Assembly (NCBI GenBank): GCA_903917425.1
Contig: CAIXAQ010000885.1
Location: forward strand, 1 to 6,531
Length of the DNA stretch: 6,531 nt
Reading direction: 5' to 3'
Origin: an uncultured Bacteroidales bacterium
GTDB taxonomy: Bacteria; Bacteroidota; Bacteroidia; Bacteroidales; UBA4417
The notes beneath the pieces were generated by a model. The model saw only the letters and a list, made by a program, of their open reading frames with translations. It was not told where the DNA came from and searched no databases. Within the stretch, counting starts at the first letter, position 1. Each line of letters begins with the position of its first letter. Below are positions 1-5,563 of this stretch, one piece after another. A program made the translations under genes and the position numbers.

Positions 1-776
1 GTGTGCGACGAAGCTGCACGGCTTCCGGCGGAGGAACTACCTGCTTTTATTGCTGCGATCCGGCAGCCTTTTCGGATGAGCGAGGAAGCGTGCTTCAGCA
101 ATACCTCCGGTTTGTTGATGCTTTCAACATAAAGAAGTTTAACAGGCGAACTGGTAGATGGATCATAGGTTTCATCCAGGTATTTCAGTACATCTTCAAC
201 ACCAATCTGGGCACTATTCCCCACCGAATAAACACTCGAAAATGTTAGTCCTTTCGGAATGGAAGCCTCCATGATAAATACGGCTGTTGCACCTGAACCA
301 GAGATAAAATCGACGCCTTTCGGATCAAGCTTGGGAATAGGAGTTGTAAAAACTGATGTATGATGAGGATTCATCATACCAATACAATTGGGCCCGATAA
401 GGCATGCATCATATTGATTTACAGTTGCAACTATCATTTCTTCCAGCCTGCCACCTTCGGCACTTTCCTCGTGGAAGCCGGCCGACAGAATTATGAATGC
501 CCGGGTTTGCTTATCGCGAGCCAGTTTTTCAACGGTTTCGGGACAATATTTTGCAGCAATGGCCAGTATCGCCAGGTCGCAGGGCGGCAACTCATCAACA
601 CTTTTATAGCATTTAAGCCCCTGGATTTCATTTTCTTTTGGATTCACCACGAAGAGGCTTCCATCAAAATGGTTGTCGATCAGGTTTTTCAGTACTTTTC
701 CGCCAGGTTTGCTTGTGTCGTTCGATCCGCCAACAATTACAATGCTTGACGGATGAATCAGTTGCTGAGTTATCAT
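1..776 (-). CDS. ADP-forming acetate/acyl-CoA ligase, N-terminal part (partial, runs off left edge)
   Basis: This is the N-terminal part of an NDP-forming acyl-CoA synthetase, which interconverts acyl-CoA, ADP and phosphate with the free acid, CoA and ATP in the cytoplasm. The frame is open from an ATG at 776 to the window edge, giving 258 full codons. Residues 5-135 form a CoA-binding Rossmann domain (IVIVGGSN near 12-19, then IGPNCIG at 127-133). Residues 150 onward look like the succinyl-CoA-ligase flavodoxin-like domain, with ISGSGA (158-163), YVES (216-219) and KAGSS followed by SHT. His258, the last complete codon, matches the phosphorylated His of the alpha subunit in this family (about position 257 in characterised archaeal enzymes). 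The usual SQSGA and KAGRS read SGSGA and KAGSS here. The missing C-terminus decides whether this is an alpha subunit only (about 460 aa), an alpha-beta fusion (about 700 aa) or a version with an acetyltransferase tail. Family assignment is firm; substrate is unknown. Confidence 0.9.
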   Translation of the reverse strand, partial: MITQQLIHPSSIVIVGGSNDTSKPGGKVLKNLIDNHFDGSLFVVNPKENEIQGLKCYKSVDELPPCDLAILAIAAKYCPETVEKLARDKQTRAFIILSAGFHEESAEGGRLEEMIVATVNQYDACLIGPNCIGMMNPHHTSVFTTPIPKLDPKGVDFISGSGATAVFIMEASIPKGLTFSSVYSVGNSAQIGVEDVLKYLDETYDPSTSSPVKLLYVESINKPEVLLKHASSLIRKGCRIAAIKAGSSSAGSRAASSH

Positions 777-842
777 AAATAACAGGATTACAATGTGTTG
801 TAGCCAATAGACCTATCTATCCCTTAGTTGACTACTTGGGGG

Positions 843-850
843 CGAAAGTA
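843..850 (-). promoter_or_regulatory. Candidate -7 promoter box for the CoA ligase gene
   Basis: On the minus strand this reads TACTTTCG, one mismatch from the Bacteroidota -7 consensus TAnnTTTG. It lies 67 bases upstream of the ATG at 776, in the 119-base gap after the T9SS cargo gene. No TTG is found 17-23 bases further upstream, so the -33 element is missing or degenerate. The call rests on motif and position only. Confidence 0.4.
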
Positions 851-895
851 CAAAAAAGAGCAGGAAACGAAAAAATGAATTAGTAGATATAAATG

Positions 896-1930
896 TTATT
901 TATTCAAATGAATTATCTTTCTTGAACAAACCATTTCTCCATCAACAAAAAAAGTAATAAAGCTGACAAAAGTCCCTTTGCCAGAATAGGTAAGAGTATG
1001 TTTCCCCGCATTTTGCCTTGAATCAGACAATGTTTCCAGATTCCGGCCCAGATTATCAGTAGCCAGCACTTTAACTATGGCATCCTTAGGAAGGTTGTAT
1101 TCAATTTTAGCATTCTCAATAAATGGATTTGGATAAATCGTCAGATTGTAGTTTTCTGATTTTGGAGAAGTAAATTCCCTGGCAGGGTCAATAGTTACGA
1201 TTTTGGTGCTGTTAATCAATTGATCGCAATTGGCATAGTAAGCCACTCTGTAAACATATGATTTTTCGGAGCTTTCAAATTTAGTTATCGAAAGCAGGGG
1301 ATACCTCACAATAGGATCCGAATTCCGCGCATACCAGCGAAAGATTACTGTTTCACCATTGGCTTTGTCGTTACTGCGGACAAAACGAATACGTAATACA
1401 TCTTTTATAACAACATTTCCCGGAAGTATCAAAGTTCCATAACCGTCAGCTTGCGTGGAATAAGCTCCTGCTATTTTTTCTTCGGGTTTATCAACTACTT
1501 GCCCGGAATAAGTACCCGAAATGGATGAACCATAAACAAACGGGAAAGGGAATTTTACAATTGGTTTGTCGTAAGTTATAGCAAAATTTCCATCTTTAAC
1601 CCCGTATTCTTCTATTCCTGAACTACTCACCTTAAAGAAAAAATCAGCGGTATTCTCTCTGAGAACAATGTTAGCCTTCGGATACCAGATGTTTGCCGGC
1701 GATTGCCGTGCTTCAGACATATAACTCTTGATTTCACCGGTTTTGACAAGTTGGCTGAAATCCCAAACCTGGTTTGGACCTGCAAGGCCTTCATCCACAT
1801 TTTGTGTGAGGATAAAAGGCTGGAAGTCAGAATTCAGATAGGCATTATCTTCGTACGACAACTGCAGTTGTCCAAAGGCTGAAATTACCAGTACTGTCAG
1901 GTAAAAAGTGATTGTGAGGGCTTTATTCAT
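896..1930 (-). CDS. Secreted protein with T9SS type A C-terminal sorting domain
   Basis: This 344-residue protein is probably exported across the inner membrane by Sec and across the outer membrane by the type IX secretion system, ending on the cell surface or outside. Residues 1-20 are a signal peptide with a hydrophobic core and likely cleavage after Gly20, before Gln21. The C-terminal ~80 residues match the T9SS type A sorting domain: YPNPF at 266-270, a strand with IEYNL (276-280), VKVLATDNLGR (286-296), and a terminal KIIHLNK. The central part, about 21-255, is beta-rich. It carries a GPNQVWDFS stretch (51-59) and a DGYGTLILP stretch (162-170), resembling motifs I associate with other Bacteroidota T9SS cargo proteins of unknown function. 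I see no catalytic motif, so an enzyme role is not claimed. The ATG at 1930 directly precedes the signal peptide and is the natural start. The gene has its own promoter candidate and is probably monocistronic. Confidence 0.88.
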   Translation of the reverse strand: MNKALTITFYLTVLVISAFGQLQLSYEDNAYLNSDFQPFILTQNVDEGLAGPNQVWDFSQLVKTGEIKSYMSEARQSPANIWYPKANIVLRENTADFFFKVSSSGIEEYGVKDGNFAITYDKPIVKFPFPFVYGSSISGTYSGQVVDKPEEKIAGAYSTQADGYGTLILPGNVVIKDVLRIRFVRSNDKANGETVIFRWYARNSDPIVRYPLLSITKFESSEKSYVYRVAYYANCDQLINSTKIVTIDPAREFTSPKSENYNLTIYPNPFIENAKIEYNLPKDAIVKVLATDNLGRNLETLSDSRQNAGKHTLTYSGKGTFVSFITFFVDGEMVCSRKIIHLNK

Positions 1931-2050
1931 ATTATGGATTGTGATTTTAGGGTTTAAACAAATTTCTACGAATTAGCGGTATACAAAGTTGTCAATAAAT
2001 TGTTCCAAATTTAATGAATTTGCATCTTTTAATGCGAGGTTAATTTAACG

Positions 2051-2080
2051 CAAATATAAGTTAATAATACAGGGCAAAAA
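2051..2080 (-). promoter_or_regulatory. Candidate promoter for the T9SS cargo gene
   Basis: The minus strand reads TATATTTG at 2058-2051, a perfect TAnnTTTG -7 box. Upstream of it is TTTTTG at 2080-2075, a good -33 match, with 16 bases between them; the usual spacing is about 17-23. It sits about 120 bases upstream of the ATG at 1930, implying a leader of roughly 110 bases. No feature is visible in that leader. Confidence 0.55.
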
Positions 2081-2104
2081 TAATAAATAAATCCAAGATG
2101 AACA

Positions 2105-2134
2105 ATACAATTGCAGCAGTTGCAACAATTGTAT
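2105..2134. repeat. AT-rich inverted repeat downstream of the Fak-like gene
   Basis: A perfect 9-base inverted repeat: ATACAATTG (2105-2113) and CAATTGTAT (2126-2134), with a 12-base spacer. A second, nested pair, TTGCA (2111-2115) and TGCAA (2121-2125), overlaps the arms, so two alternative hairpins are possible. It lies 53 bases past the stop of the Fak-like fusion and about 25 bases upstream of the -33 element of the T9SS cargo promoter. It could be a weak terminator for the former or an operator for the latter. There is no clean T-tract after it on either strand, so the function is open. Confidence 0.45.
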
Positions 2135-2186
2135 GACCGGAAGTAAATTAATCTATGAAACGTTACTTAGTCAGAAGAAAGAGTAA

Positions 2187-3998
2187 TTATTCTTCCATTA
2201 TTGATAAAACAACAGTTCCCGGTCCGCCATGAACGCCTAATACGGGACTGCAATCGTTAACAAAGAGCGGTTTTTTCCCTGTCAGCACTTCCATTTGGTC
2301 CGAATACCACATGGCTGTTTCAATATTTCGGGCATGAGTAATTGCATACCCCCAAATCTTGCCTTTTCCTGCCAATCTTGTTGCCTCATCAATCAGAAGT
2401 TTCATGCTTCCTTTTTCGGAATAGGCTTTTCCAAACGAAAACAATTTGCCATCGTTATCCGCTGAAATTACGGGTCTTAGACCTAATAGTTTACCAATTA
2501 CACCTTTCGAATGGCTTAAACGTCCACCTTTTACAAGGTATTTAACGGTGCGTGCACTTACGAGTAAATGGCTTTTGTCGCTCCATTCCTCGATACCGTT
2601 GACAATTTCATCATGAGTTTTCCCCTGATCAATGGCTTCAGCAGCACGCAGAACTACCAGCCCTAAAGCACTCGAAACCCGTTTCGAACTTAAAACATTG
2701 ATTTCCTTTCCGCTTTGTTCACTTACTGCTTTTGCTGCGCGCACACTGTTCGAAAAAGTACCGCTAAAATGCTTACTCAGGTGAATGCCAATGGTCGAAT
2801 GGTAATGTGAACTCAGGTATGAATATTTGTTTATGAAATCTTTATACGAAGGTTGGGAAGTGGAAGGATAATCAGGGGAAGATTCGAGAAGGTGGTAGAA
2901 TTGCTCGTTCGATATGGTTGTCCGGTCGAGATACATGGATGCACCAACCTGTAAGGTTAATGGTACCATGGTAATCTGGTATTTTTCGAGTGTTTCCTGG
3001 GGTAAATCGCAGGTTGAGTCTGTAACAAGAGCAATCGGCCATTTTGGGTTGTGCGACATTTCCTGTTGCATAACCATATCGTCAACTTTCTGGTAAGTGA
3101 TTGACGATCTTTTACTTATAGCCTCAAATAGCTTAATCGGGTTGTCGGAATGAATGTGGATACGCAAGCGTTTTTCGGAACCTGCAACCACCATCGAATC
3201 GCCCATGCCGGTAATGGCGTCACGAACAGAATTTTTGGTTTCGCCAGGGTGCAAGTCGAGAGCTAACATGGCTTCGCAGCAATAACGGTGAGTGATTTCT
3301 TCGTGCGAATCAGTCTGTACCTCTTCGAGTATCATGTCATTCATCGGGATAGTCAACCGGCGTATCGTTTGCCTGTTATTGAAAAAATCGATCATTCCTT
3401 CGAGGAATAATACAAATCCTTTGGCACCTGCATCTACTACATTCGCTTTCGCGAGAACAGCCATCTGGCGGGTTGTATCAGCCAAAGACGCCCTGGCAAC
3501 CTGGAGTGCTTTAACAAGCAGTTCTATAAAGTCATCGATCAATCCCTTCATGGTATTGATAAATTCGGCCCATTCGCGAATCACCGAAATCATAGTCCCT
3601 TCGATAGGATTGGCAATTGCTTCGTATGCGTATGTTACCGCTTTGGTAAGCGAGCGGGAAAAATTTTCGACAGTTAAATTGTCTTCGTTTTCAATTTCGT
3701 TGCTGAACCCATAAAGAAACTGGGCAAAAATAATTCCTGAATTACCTCGGGCACCTACCAAAGCGGCATCAGCCAGGGCGCAGGCGGTCATTTTTACATT
3801 ATTGGTAGGTATTGGGCTGTCAACAATGGATCGCATCGTACTTGCCAGGTTTGTTCCGGTGTCGGCATCGGCAACAGGAAAAACATTTATTTTGTTGAGC
3901 AAACCCTGGTTTTCGAAAATGCGCTGGGCTCCTGCCAGAAAAGAATAGTAGAAACTTCTACCATCGATTAATTTGACGAGTGGGATTGAATTTTCCAA
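2187..3998 (-). CDS. FakA-FakB-like fusion: DAK2 kinase domain plus DegV fatty-acid-binding domain
   Basis: This 603-residue protein resembles the two halves of the bacterial fatty acid kinase, which phosphorylates a FakB-bound fatty acid to acyl-phosphate for phospholipid synthesis. Residues 1-210 are a DAK2 (DhaL-like) ATP-binding domain: NVFPVADADTGTN at 38-50 (Asp44 and Asp46 in metal-binding positions), GARGNSG (82-88) and VDAGAKGF (188-195). Residues 225-315 resemble the FakA middle domain, with Cys240/Cys241 and an IHIH pair (His281, His283) where FakA binds zinc. Residues 321-603 are a DegV/EDD domain: VTDSTCDLP (325-333), TSQPS (380-384), SGT (412-414), KGGRLS (490-495) and HGGPG (590-594), the motifs that line the lipid pocket in FakB. 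The usual FakA C-terminal domain is absent and FakB takes its place. The start is TTG at 3998: an in-frame TAA lies close upstream, no ATG intervenes, and the DAK2 domain begins near residue 10. Domain calls are firm; the fatty acid kinase role is inferred. Confidence 0.92.
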   Translation of the reverse strand: MENSIPLVKLIDGRSFYYSFLAGAQRIFENQGLLNKINVFPVADADTGTNLASTMRSIVDSPIPTNNVKMTACALADAALVGARGNSGIIFAQFLYGFSNEIENEDNLTVENFSRSLTKAVTYAYEAIANPIEGTMISVIREWAEFINTMKGLIDDFIELLVKALQVARASLADTTRQMAVLAKANVVDAGAKGFVLFLEGMIDFFNNRQTIRRLTIPMNDMILEEVQTDSHEEITHRYCCEAMLALDLHPGETKNSVRDAITGMGDSMVVAGSEKRLRIHIHSDNPIKLFEAISKRSSITYQKVDDMVMQQEMSHNPKWPIALVTDSTCDLPQETLEKYQITMVPLTLQVGASMYLDRTTISNEQFYHLLESSPDYPSTSQPSYKDFINKYSYLSSHYHSTIGIHLSKHFSGTFSNSVRAAKAVSEQSGKEINVLSSKRVSSALGLVVLRAAEAIDQGKTHDEIVNGIEEWSDKSHLLVSARTVKYLVKGGRLSHSKGVIGKLLGLRPVISADNDGKLFSFGKAYSEKGSMKLLIDEATRLAGKGKIWGYAITHARNIETAMWYSDQMEVLTGKKPLFVNDCSPVLGVHGGPGTVVLSIMEE

Positions 3999-4063
3999 TG
4001 TGTACGGGTTTTTGATTTAGTGATCTACGGAATAAAGTTCTCGTTTCCGGAGTGAAGGTATTA

Positions 4064-4094
4064 CAAAGGTACGGAATAACTTAATATGTTACAA
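4064..4094 (-). promoter_or_regulatory. Promoter of the Fak-like fusion gene
   Basis: The minus strand carries TACCTTTG at 4071-4064, a perfect TAnnTTTG -7 box, and TTG at 4094-4092, separated by exactly 20 bases. This is the best full match in the window to the TTG-N17-23-TAnnTTTG promoter described for Flavobacterium and Bacteroides. The start codon at 3998 lies 66 bases downstream, leaving a leader of about 55-60 bases without a Shine-Dalgarno sequence. Confidence 0.65.
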
Positions 4095-4121
4095 TCTTGA
4101 TATGTGAAAAAATCATATTTT

Positions 4122-4141
4122 TTGTTAAAAGTAATTAACAA
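4122..4141. repeat. Short inverted repeat upstream of the Fak-like gene promoter
   Basis: A perfect 7-base inverted repeat, TTGTTAA (4122-4128) and TTAACAA (4135-4141), separated by six bases. It lies about 28 bases upstream of the -33 element of the Fak-like gene promoter, between that gene and the lipoprotein gene. Its dyad and position fit a regulator binding site. In such an AT-rich gap a chance match is also quite possible. Confidence 0.35.
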
Positions 4142-4201
4142 TTTCGTCAAAAAACAAAATAAAATAAATGTATGTATTTGTTTATCTGATAAATAGATAT
4201 T

Positions 4202-4711
4202 CTATTTCATTTTTACGAATGTTGAAAAATCATTGGTATCTATTTTATCATTAAGTCGCTTTTCGATATCGTCAGTTAAAGACCGGATACCGCAGCTGTA
4301 CATTTTGGTGAGTGGATCGGTATCTATGATCATTTTTATCAATTGATCAGCCGTAGGTGTTTTTGCAAGTTTCGAATATTCATCATATGTAAGGCTGATA
4401 AAAGCAGTGTTCTTTGTTATTCCGCGGTTATCGAGCAAAAAGCCGTCATGCAGGGGTGTTGGGTAAGCAAGATTCCCGTTGTAATACACATCTTTAATAT
4501 CGGGATATGACGCAATTGTCTTCCGGTCGTCGCTTAAACTTATCGGAACTAATTTAGAATAGTCCTTTTTCGTCTGGTAGATGATAACCTGTGGCCCCGC
4601 AATGGTGACCAGAGGCCCGGACGGATCTTTCTCTGCTTTCTGAGCGGTACAACAGGATGAAATCATGGTGCTGAGTATTATGAATTGAGCGAATAAAATG
4701 ATTTGTCTCAT
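4202..4711 (-). CDS. Uncharacterised lipoprotein
   Basis: I do not recognise a named family for this 169-residue protein. Its start is typical of a lipoprotein: a hydrophobic segment at 4-17 leads to ISSC at 17-20, a good lipobox, so Cys20 would be lipidated after cleavage and Cys21 would follow it in the mature protein. The mature chain lacks a run of acidic residues right after the cysteine, of the sort reported as a surface-export signal in Bacteroidota, so an inner-leaflet or periplasm-facing location is slightly favoured. Distinctive patches for a profile search are YQTKKDYSKLVP (45-56), SYPDIKDVYYNG (68-79), LLDNRGITKNTAF (92-104) and IIDTDPLTKMYSCG (128-141). There is no membrane helix beyond the signal and no enzyme motif. 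The gene diverges from the DUF1573 gene across a 185-base shared upstream region, and no operon partner is visible. Confidence 0.82.
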   Translation of the reverse strand: MRQIILFAQFIILSTMISSCCTAQKAEKDPSGPLVTIAGPQVIIYQTKKDYSKLVPISLSDDRKTIASYPDIKDVYYNGNLAYPTPLHDGFLLDNRGITKNTAFISLTYDEYSKLAKTPTADQLIKMIIDTDPLTKMYSCGIRSLTDDIEKRLNDKIDTNDFSTFVKMK

Positions 4712-4731
4712 AATGAATTGTTAAATTTAGA

Positions 4732-4757
4732 CAAATTTAGGAAATAATGACATCAAA
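4732..4757 (-). promoter_or_regulatory. Candidate promoter for the lipoprotein gene
   Basis: The minus strand has TAAATTTG at 4739-4732, a perfect -7 box only 21 bases from the ATG at 4711, implying a leader of about 13 bases. A TTTG at 4757-4754 could be the -33 element, but its 14-base spacing is shorter than usual. The block CTAAATTT recurs exactly 10 bases downstream (4730-4723), giving a two-copy direct repeat over the expected transcription start. Confidence 0.45.
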
Positions 4758-4782
4758 CCCGGTAAGCGAACGGAATAATCAA

Positions 4783-4790
4783 TAATTTTG
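4783..4790 (+). promoter_or_regulatory. Candidate -7 promoter box upstream of the DUF1573 gene
   Basis: TAATTTTG is a perfect match to the Bacteroidota -7 box on the plus strand, ending 106 bases before the ATG at 4897. No TTG sits at the right distance upstream. The next bases (GCA) extend identity with the box in front of dnaB. A weaker alternative, TAAATTTTTG at 4835-4844, has the TA and TTTG blocks too far apart. Confidence 0.38.
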
Positions 4791-4896
4791 GCATCATGTT
4801 TTACGATGGCATAAAAATTGTGATCACCAAACTGTAAATTTTTGAAAGCATTTGCAGAAATAGAAATCAAGTTTAACAATTTAAAAGATTAAATTT

Positions 4897-5364
4897 ATGA
4901 AAAAAGTACTTGTTACTTTAGGCGTTTCGATCCTTATGTCCTTTGCTGCTTTTGCACAGGATGCAGTTACGCAACCTGTTGACAATCCTAATGCCCCGGT
5001 AATTACATTTGAGAAAACGACTCACGATTACGGAACCGTGACCAAAGGCGGTGATGGAACCTGTGAATTCAAATTCAAGAATAATGGAGTTGAGCCATTG
5101 ATTTTAGCAAATGTAGCATCATCCTGTGGATGCACTGTTCCCGAATGGCCGCGTGAACCGATTCTTAAGGGAAAGTCAGCATCGGTTAAAGTTAAGTATG
5201 ATACAAACCGCGTTGGTGGTATCAATAAAACAATTACCGTTATGTCGAATGCCAAAACACCATCCATTCAGCTGAAAATCATAGGTAATGTGGTTGAAGC
5301 TACCAATGGTGCACAAATGCCGCAAAATGATGTGAATCAGGGAGCAGCACCGGTTGCCAAATAA
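4897..5364 (+). CDS. Exported DUF1573 domain protein
   Basis: This 155-residue protein has a signal peptide at 1-20 (Lys-Lys, a hydrophobic core, then AFA before Gln21), so it is probably periplasmic or surface-located. Residues about 35-133 are a DUF1573 domain, a beta-sandwich fold related to ASPM/Hydin-type Ig domains. The family hallmarks are visible: HDYGTV (43-48), FKFKNNG (58-64), PLIL (67-70), SSCGCTVPEW (75-84) with Cys77 and Cys79, KVKYDTNRVGG (98-108) and a closing IGNVV. The role of the family is unknown; its members are numerous in Bacteroidota. A further cysteine, Cys56, lies outside the usual pair. The tail after residue 134 is a low-complexity Gln/Asn/Ala stretch. The ATG at 4897 is preceded by an A/T-rich leader with no Shine-Dalgarno, as is normal in this phylum. 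The gene ends before a strong terminator and appears monocistronic. Confidence 0.92.
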   Translation: MKKVLVTLGVSILMSFAAFAQDAVTQPVDNPNAPVITFEKTTHDYGTVTKGGDGTCEFKFKNNGVEPLILANVASSCGCTVPEWPREPILKGKSASVKVKYDTNRVGGINKTITVMSNAKTPSIQLKIIGNVVEATNGAQMPQNDVNQGAAPVAK

Positions 5365-5379
5365 ATTCTTTTAAACTTC

Positions 5380-5413
5380 AAAAAGGACTGTCTTTCGGGG
5401 CGGTCTTTTTTTT
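5380..5413 (+). terminator. Intrinsic terminator after the DUF1573 gene
   Basis: A hairpin forms between AAAAAGGACTG (5380-5390) and CGGTCTTTTTT (5401 onward), with the ten-base loop TCTTTCGGGG. The GACTG/CGGTC core pairs fully, with one G-T wobble, and is extended by A-T pairs. It ends in a run of eight T residues (5406-5413). It starts 16 bases after the stop codon at 5364, the normal place for Rho-independent termination of this gene, and separates it from dnaB. Confidence 0.85.
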
Positions 5414-5436
5414 ATCCGGAAACCTCAGTTATTCAC

Positions 5437-5484
5437 GAAACCCTGAAACCCTGAAACTCTGAAACCCTGAAACTCTGAAACTTT
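5437..5484. repeat. Tandem array of six 8-base units (GAAACYCT)
   Basis: Six contiguous 8-base copies: GAAACCCT, GAAACCCT, GAAACTCT, GAAACCCT, GAAACTCT, GAAACTTT. The only variation is C/T at positions 6 and 7 of the unit. A degenerate GGAAACCTC lies just before it near 5418-5426. The array lies between the DUF1573 terminator and dnaB. The unit length is not a multiple of three and no coding frame covers it, so it is a non-coding minisatellite-like repeat. Confidence 0.9.
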
Positions 5485-5548
5485 TAAAAATATCCTCATG
5501 TTAATAAATTATTGTCGGCCTATTCAAAAAAACTGGCTGAATAATGGC

Positions 5549-5556
5549 TAATTTTG
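5549..5556 (+). promoter_or_regulatory. Candidate -7 box immediately upstream of dnaB
   Basis: TAATTTTG perfectly matches the TAnnTTTG -7 consensus and ends eight bases before the dnaB ATG at 5564. Transcription from it would begin at or just before the start codon, giving a leaderless or nearly leaderless message. No TTG is found 17-23 bases upstream; the nearest is about 34 bases away at 5512-5514. Confidence 0.45.
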
Positions 5557-5563
5557 GCACCTT

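Noticed and set aside
360..749. A plus-strand open frame of 129 codons
   Set aside because: It is antisense to the CoA ligase gene, whose minus-strand frame shows clear family motifs. The plus-strand translation has no recognisable domain or plausible composition.
3292..3714. A plus-strand open frame of 140 codons, rich in Ser and Ile
   Set aside because: It lies wholly inside the Fak-like gene on the opposite strand, which has continuous DAK2 motifs there. The Ser/Ile-rich translation is typical of an antisense shadow.
4107..4123. AAAAAA-TCATA-TTTTTT hairpin as a terminator of the lipoprotein gene
   Set aside because: The stem is only A-T pairs, about 80 bases past the stop codon, and would be too weak for intrinsic termination. 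It looks like part of a generally AT-rich gap.
4184..4199. Short ATCT/AGAT dyad right after the lipoprotein stop codon
   Set aside because: A stem of four to five A-T-rich pairs without a following T-tract is expected by chance in this composition.
5028..5267. A minus-strand open frame of 79 codons
   Set aside because: It is antisense to the conserved core of the DUF1573 gene and has no signal, domain or promoter of its own.
5437..5484. The regular repeat as a possible CRISPR array or iteron origin
   Set aside because: The 8-base units are contiguous with no spacers, ruling out CRISPR. No DnaA boxes, initiator gene or AT-rich unwinding element accompanies them, so an origin is not supported although dnaB is adjacent.
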